In this document: piece by piece, positions 44,985 through 58,690 of the stretch | Numbering within the stretch: the first letter of the stretch is position 1 | How the letters are laid out: each line of letters starts with the position of its first letter | Source of the DNA: Paraspadella gotoi | Taxonomy: Eukaryota > Chaetognatha | DNA length: 64,000 nt | Assembly: GCA_051294375.1 (NCBI GenBank) | Contig: CM119271.1 | Coordinates: 2,849,611 to 2,913,610 of the forward strand | Reading direction: 5' to 3' | Translations under genes and position numbers: made by a program | Notes under the pieces: model-generated | Seen by the model: only the letters and a program-made list of their open reading frames with translations | The model's database searches: none | What the model was told of the DNA's origin: nothing

Positions 44985-45262
44985 CGGTCGGTCGGTCGGT
45001 CTGGCCCACTTTAAAAAAGCTCATAATTCGCCTATACTAGGTTGCTCATTTGTTATGATAAGAAAAAAAAAACCTCAAATCAAAGCGACTGCTAGCGCCG
45101 TCTTTTGTTTTTTGAAATAAATCTTATATAAACTATAAAAAATAAAATAGGAAATTCCTATGCAGCATGTGAGAAGTTCGTTATACATAAATTTCATAGT
45201 CATGTGGTCATGTGAAAAGAAAAGAAAGTCACTGCGGCGCAACACATTGAATGGACCCATCT
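44985..45262 (+). repeat. GGTCGGTC-headed dispersed repeat, copy 1
   Basis: Shared with 47745-47950 and, inverted, 63225-63530. Landmarks are a TCGGTCGGTC run, GGTTGCTCA, GACTGCTAGCGCCGTCTT and CACTGCGGC.CAACACATT. Non-coding. Confidence 0.6.
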
Positions 45263-46726
45263 TGTTTTTTTGTTTGTTTTTTTTTTCCTTTTTCTTATTT
45301 CTTCTTTTTCCCCTTTCCTCCTTCATCTTGTTTTTTTTCCTCATTTTCATTTTCCTTTTGTTTTTGTCCATTTTACTTTTTTTTTTTTTTTTTTCGGGTT
45401 TTGACTTCAAAACAGAAATCGACTTTTTTTTTCTCTTTCAGTTTTTTTTTATCCTTATTTTTCTTCCTTTTATCTTTCCTTTTATCTCATTCCTCTTTTC
45501 TCATTCTTGTCTTCTTCCTCGTTTTATAATCATATTTTTTTACCTTTTTTTACCTTCCTCAATCATTTTTTTAAATTTTCTATTCTTCGGATCTAATTTA
45601 AGCAAATTCCTTTCATTTATTCCCTTCAACAAAAATTCCTGTTTTTTCCCGCCGATTTTTCTTTCTTTTATTTTATTAGCGTCAGATTAAAAATGTTTTA
45701 TACATTTGAAACAGTTTTTACAAATATTTAATACCACGTAATTGATGAAGAATCCAGGCGCTATGTCAGTTAATGTATAAACTTTAATATGATTGAAACC
45801 TTGCAAAAAAAAAAGTTTCAGATCCTGCGATGTTATTATCTCGTAAAAGGGATAAATACCATAAACCACCAAAGCCTATCCAAAGTCAGCCGCAAGATAG
45901 CTTCTTTATTGAAGAATGGATAATTGCACATTTATTGTATCAATTTCATCTACGTCAACTACTTCAATCAGCGTCAATATTAGTCTCTACGCCAAAGGCC
46001 AGTCCGTGGCGTGAGGGATTAATTCCGTCTCTCCCAACGGCGACCCGAAAATCCCCTACGTCAGACTTTTTGACATTGCAAACTCCCGACTTCCGACGAC
46101 CAACTGAAGGTTGCAACGGTTGATGTATTCAGTTCCATTTGTATTCTCGATTTGACAAATGGCATAAGCAAGGCCCAATGAAACACTGATAATTAATTTT
46201 TTTTATCATCGCAGCTTATTCCAAACATCAGTACTTCGTTGTTTGAGCATCAACAGAATCTGCAATATAGTTATGCAATACTAACAACATTTTAGCAGCA
46301 ACTGCACCCATTCGCTAAAGGAGATACCATTCATTGGCATTGGCCATTTATTGGCCATTCATTGGCCATTCATTGGCTTCAATCCCGCAGACATTATAAC
46401 TAAAAATCCATCATTCCAGTTTCAAAATGGTCATTTTGAAACGGCAAATGTATCATCGTCGGCCATTGAAAATCCCATCTCCTTTCATTGACTCCCGTTG
46501 CCTCGCATCAGCCTGTTGCATCTCACATGGACCCGCGGCGCAAATAACCGTCCATTGCCTCTCGCCGCCCGAAGCGAAATACGACGGAGGAGACAATAGA
46601 ATGGGAAAAAAAAGAATGAAAAAAAAAAAGAAAAAGGAAAAATGATAAAACTAAGAATCAACGCGTCGGTCTTTTTTAATCTTTCGTCTTTTTTTTCTCT
46701 CTTTAGTATTTTCTAAAATTTTGTAT
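45263..46726. other. T-rich and gene-free stretch
   Basis: T/C-rich DNA to ~45680, an inverted GGTACAACCAAT-family fragment (45824-45952), and short higher-GC patches (46000-46120, 46440-46600) without supported splice sites. Confidence 0.4.
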
Positions 46727-46736
46727 TGTTCCAATC

Positions 46737-47640
<904 letters not shown>

Positions 47641-47744
47641 CCATTCAAATATTTCCACTCGACCAATCTCTCTCAATCGCCTTGAGGTCTCATTCCCATT
47701 CTGTCGCCTTACTCTGCCAGGCTCAATAGGGTGTTACATATTCT

Positions 47745-47950
47745 TATCAGTCTTTGGGTCGGTCTGTCGATCGGTCGGTCCGTTGGTATGTCTGTCCGTC
47801 GGTCTGTCCCACTTACGTTAAAAATGCATCTACTAATTTGACTATATTTGGTTGCTCAAATTTAAGGGACTGCTAGCGCCGTCTTCAGTTATTCCTAAAA
47901 CTATACGGAATAAAAAAGTTACTGCGGCATAACACATTGGAATAACCATT
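47745..47950 (+). repeat. GGTCGGTC-headed dispersed repeat, copy 2
   Basis: Same landmarks as 44985-45262 (GGTCGGTCCGT, GGTTGCTCAAA, CTGCTAGCGCCGTCTT, CTGCGGCATAACACATTGGA), but shorter. Confidence 0.6.
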
Positions 47951-48715
47951 CTTGTTCTTCTCATTTTCTCCTTTTTTTGAAAATTAAATCAAGAGAAATT
48001 AATAGTTTTATACTTTTATAGATATATTGTACTCTTTAAAATATCATTTAATTATAAAATCTTTTAAAAGCGTATTGGCTTCTTCATTGTTTTATAACCG
48101 AATACCTTTTCTAGATTTTACTGTTGATGTATTATACAAAAAATATACAATATACAATCAATATTACATTATCCTATTTCAGTTTTGAAAAAAAAAATCA
48201 AAATAAACTTTTCAGCAACGGAATCGCCTCATTCCTCAATTCTCTACACAATCGCTCGTACAGTGAAACCCGCGAACGAAAAAAAAAAATGGAAATGAGA
48301 AAATCGACTCTTCGCCGTAGTTGTCGTCGTCGTTGTGGTCGTTGTCGTCTTCCTTTGTTCAACTGAGGATGGGCGGCGTTTGTGGTTCTTATCTCGCCTC
48401 CAAGCAACAACAACAGCAAGAACAACCCCAGCAACAGCTGCACAAAGTACAGCAACCACTACAGCAGCGAAACGGCCTAAACGTCCCGAGGTTCTCACCA
48501 ACCCACTCCCCCCCCCCCCGACTCCCCCCCTTTTCCTCCTCCTTTTCCCGTTTTTATTTATTTTATTCATTTATTCATTCCTTCCTTCATTTTCTTTTCC
48601 GCCATATTTCCTTTTTCTCCGCTAGAGGCGCTCCTCGTCGTCCGCCCGAAAAAAAAAAAACACTTTCGTCGTCTTTTGTTCCGCACGAATTCGCGCGGTT
48701 ATTCGCGCCGCCACG

Positions 48716-48757
<42 letters not shown>

Positions 48758-49458
48758 CTCTTTGTCGTTGTCTTTTCGTTTTGGTTAAAGTAAAAAACAC
48801 TAAAGTTTGTTTTTGCATCAATGTTATTTCACATCAAAATTTTATGGCCACGTCATTTATAGAATAAACGCAACTTTGGTTCAAATTTGTCGCGATATTG
48901 TTAAAGTAACGAGTCAGGTTTTGTACTTAAATAACGTCATAAACAATAAATTTTATTTTCATTGTCGTATTCCGACGTCGTCATCAAAGTCTGTGACTAT
49001 TTTTTTATTCTTAAAATTTGATCATATTTTTTTTTTAAACTTTATTACTTTATCAGTTTATCTAGGATATGATTAATTGATTATGAATAGCAGTGACATT
49101 TTTTTCGCTTTCATTACCGTTATAACTTATACGGTATATATATAATATATATATTTTATTACATTTCATCTTTGACTGATTTTTCAGTCGATGTTTTATT
49201 TTGTCATTTTTCTTATTTCCTTTTGTCATCCTCTTTGTCATCGTTCACGTTCGACATTTTTGTCACATTTTTCGTCGTCATTCACGTCACGTTTTTTATT
49301 CACGCATCACTTCAACTTTGAGCGTGAAGGGAAGAATCTCTTAGCTGGAGCAATAGAAGGCGTAGTTACTGGAGCCGCGGCGTATAGGGTTAAAGAAAGT
49401 GGAGCAAAGGAGGTTGAAAAAAAAATGTAGGGGAAAAAGGAGGCTTTCCTTTCTTAAC
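47951..49458. other. Gene-free stretch with trinucleotide repeats
   Basis: It contains (GTC)n at 48318-48350 and 48714-48756, a CAA/CAG-rich patch (48400-48470) and C homopolymers. An open stretch from 48369 beginning MGGVCGSYL is noted but not called as a gene. Confidence 0.4.
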
Positions 49459-49465
49459 TGTTTTT

Positions 49466-49557
<92 letters not shown>

Positions 49558-49570
49558 TTTTTCTTTCTTT
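49459..49570 (+). repeat. (CTTT)n microsatellite
   Basis: About 26 tetranucleotide units, with one T insertion near 49558. Confidence 0.95.
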
Positions 49571-50534
49571 CGTTCATTTTTCTTTCTTTCTCAAACTAAT
49601 TTTCAAATTTTATTTCAACCTCCAAAAACAGATAGTTCAGACGACGAAACCTTTTTCTGTAACATTTTTCTCTTTTTAAACTAACTATTTTATCATCCGA
49701 AAAGACCCCTTACCGATGGCACCAAAATGAGTAACGTGAGCGGGATAGAAAAAGAGGAAGTATGCAAATTGAAATAAGAGAGAAAGATAGAAAAAAGTGC
49801 GGTTTTAGCAACGTGAGAAGATTTAAATATCGTTTTAGATCAAAGAGAAACAAAACGGGTGAATATCTCATTAGCGCTGGATTCATTGACCGGCGGTTAA
49901 AAGAATATGAATTTAATATAGTCCCGCGTAAAAAGGCCCATTAAAGTTGGCTCTCCTCTTTTATGCAAAAAGCGGGATGGGGAAAAAAAGTAGGGAAAGA
50001 TTATTTTCTCCTCCGGTTCATTCATTCATTCATTCATTCTTTCTTTCTTTCTTTCTTTCTTTTTTTTATTTCTTTATTTCTTTCTTTCTTTCTTTATTTT
50101 CTTCTTTTCTTCTTGTCTATTCTTTTATTTCCCTCTTCTTTCTTATTTCCTCTTTTTTCTCCGACCCTTCCTTCATTTTCTTTTCTCGTTTTCTACTCTC
50201 TTCTTTCATTTTTTTCAATTTTCTTCATACTTTATCTTTTCTTCTCTCTTACTCATCTGCTTCTCTTTTCTTCTCTACTTCTCTGCCTCTCTCCGGTCTT
50301 AAGATAAGGAGTCACCGACTAGACATCGTAGAAAATAGACGGCGTCATTAAAGACTCCATCGACTGCTGTTGGTAACTCGCGTCTTTGTCTCTTTTCCTC
50401 GCTGTGGTTATTTACGTAATCTGTATTATGTATTTATGGCTCCATTTCTGCAAATTTCTTGACTCGCATTTCTGCAATATTTGCATCATTGTCAATTCTC
50501 TCTCTCTCTACATCTGTCTCTCAATCATCTGCTC

Positions 50535-50547
50535 TTCTCTTCTCCTC

Positions 50548-50597
<50 letters not shown>

Positions 50598-50658
50598 CTC
50601 TCTATTGTTCGCACAACTCATAGTCTCCATATTTCTTTGCACCCGAGGAGGCATTGGC

Positions 50659-50695
<37 letters not shown>

Positions 50696-50710
50696 GTCTC
50701 TCCTCCTCTC

Positions 50711-50745
<35 letters not shown>
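50535..50745 (+). repeat. CT tracts
   Basis: Interrupted (CT)n at 50550-50600, 50660-50712 and 50715-50745. Confidence 0.9.
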
Positions 50746-50747
<2 letters not shown>

Positions 50748-51039
50748 ATGTGCAAAGCAAGACGCGGTGATCATAATCCATTCAGTTTAAATTAAATCTT
50801 CTTCTTCATCTTCGTCAGCCAATATTTGTAAAACTGAATCATAAAGAGCCATTTGCCTCCTCTCATTCTCCCTTTGCTTAATTCTCTGCCATAATAAACG
50901 CCAGACGTTGAAAATAAATTCTAAGAAATGAGTAAAAAATATTTGCAATTTTATTCCCAAAACACTCTATTTCATCTTAAATTCGGAATTATGTAAATTT
51001 TTTGGACTAAAGATTACCCTGAAAGTTAGTGTTAAGGAT

Positions 51040-51175
51040 GAAGGATAGGGATTCAGTTAGCGATTAGGTTAAGGTTTATCATTAGAGGTTAGGGTTAAAG
51101 ATTAAGGATTAGGGTATTTAATTAGAGTTAAAGATTAAGTTAGTGTTAGGCTTAGGGTTAAAAAATAAATCAAGT
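51040..51175 (+). repeat. Degenerate TTAGGG-like stretch
   Basis: Irregular GGTTAGGG, GATTAGG and TTAAGG motifs. Similar stretches are at 23440-23510, 63115-63190 and 63566-63690. They are too irregular for a telomere and resemble dispersed interstitial sequence. Confidence 0.5.
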
Positions 51176-51624
51176 TCTGAAATTAAGGAACAGAAATGGG
51201 GCGCTTTGGGAAAAGAGAGCCAAATATTTGCCCTTGAGCGACGAAACGAAATGAATTATTTTAACTTTCTTAAGCCATTCCCAAAAAGTTCCATCTTAAA
51301 TTTGTTTTCTCGTCATTTTTAGCATTTTGTGTCTATCCATCGTGTTCTTTTGTTTATCAGGTGGTCTGCTCAATTGATTAATTGAGCGATTTCCTCCAGA
51401 CCTCGGTTTCAGTTTTCGTTCTTATTCCGCAAAAGACTTTTTAGTAAATGCTTTTACGATTTTTATCGCGCATTGTGTCGTTTATACATTTAAAATGGTA
51501 AATGAAGAAAGAATTCGTGCCATATGAGTAGATATATAATTATATGCATAATGTATTGAAGAAATTTTGAGCTTTTCTCTCTCTACTTTGAAGTTGAAAG
51601 ATTCCACGTTGGATCTTCTGTAGC

Positions 51625-51626
<2 letters not shown>

Positions 51627-51720
<94 letters not shown>

Positions 51721-51740
51721 AGAGAGAGAGAGAGATAGAG
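51627..51740 (+). repeat. (GA)n microsatellite
   Basis: About 45 GA units, then GAAAAAGA and more GA. Confidence 0.95.
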
Positions 51741-52025
51741 AATCAATTACTAATCTAAGGTATTCTTTGAGAGTCATCGCATTTACCGTGATTAAGAATT
51801 AATTAATTAATTACACAAGGAAGTACAGGAACTGAAGATGTTCTGTCTAATGGATCAAAATATTAGTCATAAATATAAAATATTGTACCTGTACTCTCAT
51901 GTGTAATCTTTAATTGAATCAAATTTTTTTTCATTGGAACCCATGAAAAAGTGAGGAAAAGAAAAGGAATTAAAGTCGTTTAAAAGTGAGATCTTTTTAA
52001 ACTTGAAAGCACTTGTGAGAAAAGA

Positions 52026-52178
52026 AGAGAGAGAGAGAGAGAGAGAGAGATGAGACAGAGAGAAGGAGGAGAAGAGAGGAGAGAGGAGTTGAAATTGAAA
52101 GTAAAACGGAAGAAGAACGTTCACCTGACCCTGGTCATGAAGACAGGGAAGATAAATGTGAAACAAGAGAGAGAGAGA

Positions 52179-52210
<32 letters not shown>

Positions 52211-52280
52211 AGAAAGAGGAAGAAGAAAGAGGAAGATGAAGAGTAAGAAGGAGAGGAAGAAAGAGAGAGGGAAGAAGAAG
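52026..52280 (+). repeat. GA-rich purine tracts
   Basis: GA runs at 52026-52050 and 52165-52210 within purine-rich DNA. A further AAAGAGTGAAAGGAGG repeat of 16 bp occurs about five times at 52571-52645. Confidence 0.85.
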
Positions 52281-53639
52281 TAGAAAGTTGACTTTGATTG
52301 AAACTCGAGTCTTCGACTTTTTTATCGCGGAAATAAAGACGATGTTTTGACGACGGAGGGGGGGAGGTGTGTGGAAAATTAGGGGGGAGGGAAGAGGGCG
52401 GGAGCGTGAGGTGGGTGTAAAGGTGGTAAAAATGGTGGGCGATAGTTGGGAGAAGAGATCGTGAGTGGGAATTAAAAGGGGAGGTAGTGGAGAGAAGCGG
52501 AGAAGGGGGGAGTTTAAAGATGGGCCGGGGGATGAGGGTTGTGAAAAATGAAGTAAGACTCACAAAAGGGGTGAGAGTGAAAGGAGGAAAGAGTGAAAGG
52601 AGGAAAGAGTGAAAGGAGGAAAGAGTGAAAGGAGGAAAGAGTGAAAATGGGTCCAAAGTGTCATAAAATAAATCAAGGAATCTTGGTTGTTTCCAGGTGA
52701 ATTATTTTTGGTCAATATATTAGACAGGGGGAGAGAGAAGACGAGTCGCGAGAGACGAAAACAGTATTAATTTGTGTGGAGTCGAGTTTGATGTAAAAAT
52801 AAAGATAGTGAAACAAGTAATTTTGCAACTTTCATATGTTTAAAAATCTATATTTAGCGACCTGATTATTTGAAATTCGAGATTTAGAGATTTAGAAATA
52901 GGATGAGACATTTTTTTTTAGATTTAGACTTTGATAATTAGATCAAAAAAATGTATGTTTAGCGATTAAGAGATGAAGATATAAAGAAAAGTAAGATTCA
53001 GATAGTTAGATTTGGAGAATTGGAATTTATAGATATAAAAGTGGGAAGTTGAATGCTAAGGGAGAAAAGTTAAGATCCTTTCATCACTTGAAACCACATT
53101 TGAGTTTTTTCTCTCTGTCAGGATAATCTCTTAATTTTTTTAAAGTTCTAGTTTTTTCCAAACTCCGGATTTAAATTTCAGAGAAAAACTGAAATTTTTC
53201 TGTTTCTCATTCTCATTCTCTCTCTCTCTTTCTCTCTTTCTCTCTTTCTCACTCTCTCTTTCTCAAGGTTTTTTTAGTCAAGGATAAAGATATGAAACGA
53301 AAAATTTATATTTATATTTATGATAAACGTAAAAAAGTCAAAAACATATAGTAATAATGAAATTCAATTTCATCATTAGCTCGAAAAGTGTTTTTTCGAC
53401 AAAAAATAAAAAATTGTGAAGTAGCAACGTTTAATAATTTTTTTAAAGATGGGACTATGAAAAACTTTTGAATCGTTGTGAACAGAATCACAGAAAACAA
53501 CTTGAAGTCACATTTTCACTTGCAATAGATATCCCAAATATTCAAAACCGTCACGATCACAATAATGATGTCCCAAACGAGAGACAATTCACACCCGGAT
53601 CACGAAAAAAAATAGCGCTCACATAAGAAGTGAAACGTT

Positions 53640-54320
53640 CTCCGCTCAACTGCGTCATTAAAACTCACGTTCACGGACTAAAAGGCACTAAATCCGAAAG
53701 CGTTCACATTTTTGACGTTAACGCCCGGTCCGTTCACAGGCGTGACTCTTGGGCGACATTCACTGCAGCGACGAAGCTCCGCCTCTCGCCGTCACGAACG
53801 ACTCACAAACTCTTTGCTCTCTCTCTCTCTTCTACTCCTCTCTTCCTCCCTCCTCCTCTCCATCCCTCCTTTTCTACCCGGCGGCGTTGTGAAACACTCG
53901 CGGTCATTATCACGCTTCCCACGCTTTAGTTTTATCTCGTGTTCTCACTTTTAATGACGACCGTGCGCTTCTTCTATCTCTCTTCCTCTCTTCTCTCTCC
54001 TTCTCTTCTCTCTCTCTCTCTTCTCTCTCATTCTCTCGCGACTCTGTCTCTCTCTCATTCTCTCCCCTGTGAATTTTCTCCACGATCAGCAAGTTTTCGC
54101 TCGGAGCGACGACGACGCCAACGACGACGACGACGACGACGACGACGACGTCGAATCGTCCTACGAAAGACTCTCATCTTTCTCTTCGCTCCGATGACGA
54201 ACCAATAAAACTCGAACAAAAACAAACACTGCCGCCGCTGCTGCCGCCGCCGCCGCCGCCGCCGCCGACGCAGCGGACGACTTTGGATGGCGCCGGGAAA
54301 TCGCCTCTTCCGGTGGTGAG
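53640..54320 (+). promoter_or_regulatory. CpG-rich patch, possible 5' region of the PKA regulatory subunit gene
   Basis: GC content and CpG density rise here, with (CGA)n at 54118-54151 and (GCC)n at 54231-54269, followed by an ATG at 54287 and a GGTG|GTGAGT donor-like site at ~54316. This is what a 5' leader exon and its promoter often look like, but no coding link to the downstream exons is shown. Confidence 0.25.
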
Positions 54321-54728
54321 TCTTTTTTCCGGCGGAGATCGAATCCTCCTTCACGAACGAGAAAGATTCACGCGAATGGAATTAATTTCACCAAAATTGT
54401 TCAAGAGAATTAAGCGACTCCGGTTCGTGACAACTTTAATTACTTTTCACGGTTCGATTTATGGATGAAACTCGGCAAAAAGTAACCATTTAGATTTTAG
54501 ATTAACTTGTTTTAAAAAAAAATGAAAACGAATTTCACTTGCTAATATCCAGCGCCAATCGGAATTTATTCGTTCGTAAGTCATCAGCACAACACTGTTC
54601 ACGGACATATACATGATAAAGACGAATGCATGAACTCATGTAGTAGTATCGACGTCAGACTGGACCTTTTCCTAACTTTTGTATGACCGTATTTACAATA
54701 CGTTTAATTCTTCGTCCTCACCGTCTTT

Positions 54729-54775
<47 letters not shown>

Positions 54776-55029
54776 AATCTCTTCTTATGCTTAATTGGCG
54801 TTTGGCTTTTAATATCCTAGTGACGTCGGGACACAAAGTCCGCGCTTTGACGTAATTAATTCCATTACAAGAGATTTAGTGGATAAGAGAGCTCTTCTGT
54901 TCTCTCTCTCTCATCTCTCTCTCTCTCTCTCTTTCTCTCTCTTCTCTCTCGTCTCTCTCTCTCTCTCTCTCTCTTCTCTTCTCTCCTGTCGTCCCTCTCT
55001 GTCTCCCTCTCTGTCCCCTTCTCTTTCAG

Positions 55030-56228
55030 GATCCTGTCCTGAATCGAGAATCGAGAATGAGGTATCGATTTAACTTCTCATTTGAATTTCGCTTCTTCGA
55101 GCTAATATCGTTCAAAAATAAACTACTCTCGAAATAAACCGGATTTTATATAAAAAAAAAATTGCGTCGCCTTCGTTTTATATTTTATATTTTATATTAT
55201 TTTAAACGAGTAGTTCTTGTCGAGAAGAAAAATCGAAAATACTGTTTTAAAGTTTTAAAGTTTTAAACTTTTTTCCCCCACAAACAAAATCAAAATCAAA
55301 GTTTACTTCAACTATTTATTTTTTTCGCAAAATCTCTGACAGCCTCGCGTAAACATTTCTTAAAGTTCGTTCGTTTTCCGAACGAAACTTCGAATGTTTT
55401 AAATAGAAAAAACTAATTTAAAATATTTTTGACGATGATTTCCACGTTTCCATTCGTCCACTCGCAACTCGTTAATTTTCCGCTCTATTGGCGTGAGAGG
55501 GAGTGAGTGGAAAAAAATCCTTGCATTAGTATTTGTATTTGGATCATACGGCGGGTCCGAAGACCATGGGTCGCATTAGTTACAAACATTCCAAACACAA
55601 ATATATTAATCAAATCGATTACAATAAAATCATCAATAGTTTTGTTCGAATAAGAGCTAAACGAAAAACATCGTCAATGGGTCATGGATTGTTCTTTTGG
55701 TTTTCCCTTCATCTCAGGACAACTCGAGAATTTCGCCACCTACTACCGCCACCAATCGAGCCTTTGAGGGAACGGAAGACAAAAGACAAACGCTAACGGA
55801 CGGTAAGTCTTGGGAATGAAATTACTCCGATTGTATCTATAAACTTTTCCTTTTAATTATTTTTAAATGGGGGAAAACAATGTTAGGTAATTCTGCAAGA
55901 TTTCGATCCTAAGCAGGACTTTCGAGTCGCCACATTTATATCGAATTTAATATTAAACTATACGCTAAATCATTCTTAGGAAGCATGGCAGCCGCTCAGG
56001 GTTTTCGCGACGATGACGCCGACGACGACGACATCGACGACGACCTCGAATCAGCGCTTCACTCGCCGCCACCAGGGGTAAGTCTCAGCGTTTTATCATA
56101 TTTAGTATGTTTATCATTAATATCATAATGTTGACTAAACTTAGGGACGCAACAAAGGGCGGACGCGGCGTGGCGGGGTCAGCGCCGAATGCTACACTGA
56201 AGACGACGCGACGTCGTTTGTCAAAAAG
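55030..56228 (+). CDS. PKA type I regulatory subunit, internal exons, copy 1
   Basis: Exons 55718-55802, 55980-56077 and 56145-56228 join in frame with consensus GTAAGT donors. A 32-nt exon at 55030-55061 may precede them. The last exon encodes TRRGGVSAECYTEDDA followed by TSFVKK. RRGGVSA is the type I pseudosubstrate site that occupies the catalytic subunit's active site, and the following residues match the conserved linker of RI subunits. The middle exon is a GAC-rich acidic stretch (DDDADDDDIDDD) followed by SPPPG, the proline-bearing linker. In cells the RI dimer binds two catalytic subunits and releases them on cAMP binding. The N-terminal dimerisation/docking domain and both cAMP-binding domains are not found in the window. 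The middle exon has its own ATG in good context (55985), so an alternative start is possible. A GA tract sits in the following intron (56265-56342). Confidence 0.85.
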
Positions 56229-56264
56229 GTAAGTTGAAAGTCAAACTCATTTTTTTTAGAAAGA

Positions 56265-56342
<78 letters not shown>
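56265..56342 (+). repeat. (GA)n in the PKA intron, copy 1
   Basis: About 38 GA units; counterpart at 59920-59998. Confidence 0.95.
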
Positions 56343-56348
<6 letters not shown>

Positions 56349-56868
56349 ATCACGAGAAAAAAAAAATAACCCTTTCCAATACCGAATTATACATATGCTA
56401 CAGTAGGAATTAAAACATAATTTCACAATGATACCTCTTATTTGCTTCCCTCTCTCCATAGAGCAATTGCCCAATCTGACGCAATTAATAGACCAGGTCT
56501 CCGACCTATAGCTGTAAAAATGATTGTAAAAATGACGTGGGGCGTTTGTCGGTTAATCGGAGGTCATTCGTCAAGAATTTGGTCGTTTGTCGGTCATTTG
56601 TCACTAATTCGTCGTTCATCAATGGTTCGGTTATCATTCTTCGGTCATTTGTCAGTCATTCAACAAGAATTCAGTCATAATTTTTCGATACAATTTGTCT
56701 GAATTTTGTTCGTAATTCATCGGCCGGTTTGATATCACCACGGTGATCATCATTGTGTTCGTAACCGTGATTGTCTGGTTCGCGCCTTATTCAAATGGTC
56801 AATAGACAAGTTGCAAACTATTTTTTCTTTGTTAAGTTCACTTCTCAGTCTTTCTGTATTGTTTTTTT

Positions 56869-56893
56869 NNNNNNNNNNNNNNNNNNNNNNNNN
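56869..56893. other. Assembly gap (25 N)
   Basis: Fixed-length gap at the exact right end of duplicated copy 1. Sequence after it is unrelated to what follows copy 2. Confidence 1.
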
Positions 56894-57899
56894 TTGTGCG
56901 ACTTACCCGCGGTTCTTACCTCTCCTCTCTTTCTCTATCTCTTTCTCCTTGTTTCTCCGTTTCTCTCTCTGTTTCTCTCGCTCTCTCTCTGCTTTCCAGA
57001 AATCAAATAATTGAAGGTCAGCAAGGATGCACAAACGGTCCAGTTGTCAAATATATTAACCTTGATGTTGTTGTTGTTGTTAATGTTGTTGTCCTTTCTG
57101 ATTCCGCTTAGGCTTTTTTTGGTCATGTTGGTGGTTTTCTCAAATAATCGATGTTCTACTAAATTCTAAATGGCAAAAAGAAAAATTACTCATGAAATTT
57201 TTCAACTCGCATCCTCGACGGAAAATAATTTTTTATGTGGGCGATTTTTAATTGATACTGATAAAAAGGTAGCGCTCATCAGTGGAGAATTAACCCACAA
57301 AAAAAAGGTGGACAAAATTGAGACAGAGTAAACGTATAGCTAGGGGAGAGCAAAATGTAAAAGTGAATAATTTTTGTGGACGAATTCTGAACCTCGAGAT
57401 CCTGCGGGGAAGAGGACGAGGAAAGGGGAGGACGACGATGCCTTCGGTGAAACCCCTCCTCCTCCTCCTCCAAAATCATGATGTACTCCAAGAGCTAAAA
57501 ATAATTTATCCAGTCATTCACCAATCTTACATGAATTTGAAATAGGAAGAAGTAGAAAAAATGTTTCAGAACAAAAACAGCATAGAAATTAATCACCATT
57601 CACCACGTATATGTGTCTTTTAAAATAACTTGCACAGTTAATATGAATCTAAGAAATAAATCAATTATTATTTTTCCTTTAAATGATTTTCAATCATTAA
57701 ACCTTGTAAATACGTAGCATAAAATTTGTAATAAGTATTTTATTACATCTTACTATGAAATTAGAACTTGTAATATGTAACTTTCTAATATTTTGTCGGA
57801 TATTCAAACCTAAAATTTTTGCCCCAGTAGTAGCCATAGCTGATGAAATTTAAATGCTAATGTATACAGCGTTAAAATAATCTATCATGACCATAGATT
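56894..57899. other. Spacer between the two PKA copies, gene-free
   Basis: A CT-rich start (56920-56998), (GTT)n at 57064-57095 and a GAGG-rich patch near 57400-57470. No exon of the PKA gene is recognised. Confidence 0.4.
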
Positions 57900-58345
57900 A
57901 TGGTATTAAAGTATTTTTTTTAAATCTTAAAATTTTTTGATGAATTCTGATAGAGCATAAAAAGTTAAACAAGAAATATAATTAAAGCTTTTAAAATTCT
58001 TACATTTTCTAAGTGAAAATATAAAAAAAACTGATAAAATCATTGAAAGACGATGATGATAATGATTTTTTATGGTTTTTCTTATTTTGACACACTTATC
58101 GTAAAATATTTAAAAAAGAATATACTTTGTGTAGACAACTTTTATAAGCTATCTGAATCTGGTTTAAAATTTAACAATTCTAAAAAAAATTTTGGCCTTT
58201 CCTATCTATAAATAAATATTAAATAATTAATTACTAGGGTATAGAGCCATATTAGAATTTTTTGTCCATTGAAAGTATTCTTAAAAATGTCTAAATACTC
58301 GTTTGAGCATGTACTCACTCTAAATTTTTGACTCACCCCATTGAG
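57900..58345. repeat. AT-rich dispersed repeat with a GAT run, copy 3
   Basis: Collinear with 14270-14740, from TTGATGAATTCTGATAGAGC through CCTATCTATAAATAAATATT to GACTCACCCCATTGAG. Confidence 0.65.
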
Positions 58346-58690
58346 TGCGGCAACCCCTGCCAGTAGACAGAAAAAAAGTAATAACTAAACCGAAAAGCAT
58401 AAAGAGAGAGCTGGAGAAATTAAAGAGAGAAAAGAGAAAATCGGCAAAATATCGCGAAAGTCTCCCGATGAACCGCGGAAAAGGAGCGAAGGTGGTGAAT
58501 GAGGAGGAGGAGTCATTTTCGTCGCGGTGAAGACCGCGGAGAGAGAGCGAACCTACTCCGCCGCCGAGGTGTCCTCACGGGGTCACCGCGGCTGGCCTAT
58601 TCATGGTCGAGACAGTGGCGTAAAGTCAACCATATGCCTCCTCTCTCTGTCTCCCTCTCTGTCTCCCTCTCTGTCCCCTTCTCTTTCAAG

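Larger units (their letters stand above)
54999..56868 (+). repeat. Duplicated segment, copy 1
   Basis: About 1.87 kb matching 58640-60522 base for base except for scattered single-base indels, mostly in homopolymers, and a different GA-tract length. It ends exactly at a 25-N gap, inside the run TTGTATTG-TTTTTTT homologue. Confidence 0.9.

Noticed and set aside
45960-46110. Higher-GC patch with a frame ending NGDPKIPYVRLFDIANSRLP
   Set aside because: Looks protein-like over ~20 residues but has an in-frame stop just upstream and no recognised family. Possibly a decayed exon, not supportable.
48369-48491. Frame starting MGGVCGSYL with a Gln-rich tail, which could look like a myristoylated first exon
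   Set aside because: The donor after it (GTTCTC) is poor, the Gln run is a CAA/CAG repeat, and no partner exon is found.
55533-55796. 87-codon plus-strand frame starting MYLDHTAG, repeated at 59187
   Set aside because: It runs through an intron and reads PKA exon 55718-55802 in a different frame. The spliced reading with the RRGGVSA exon is much better supported.
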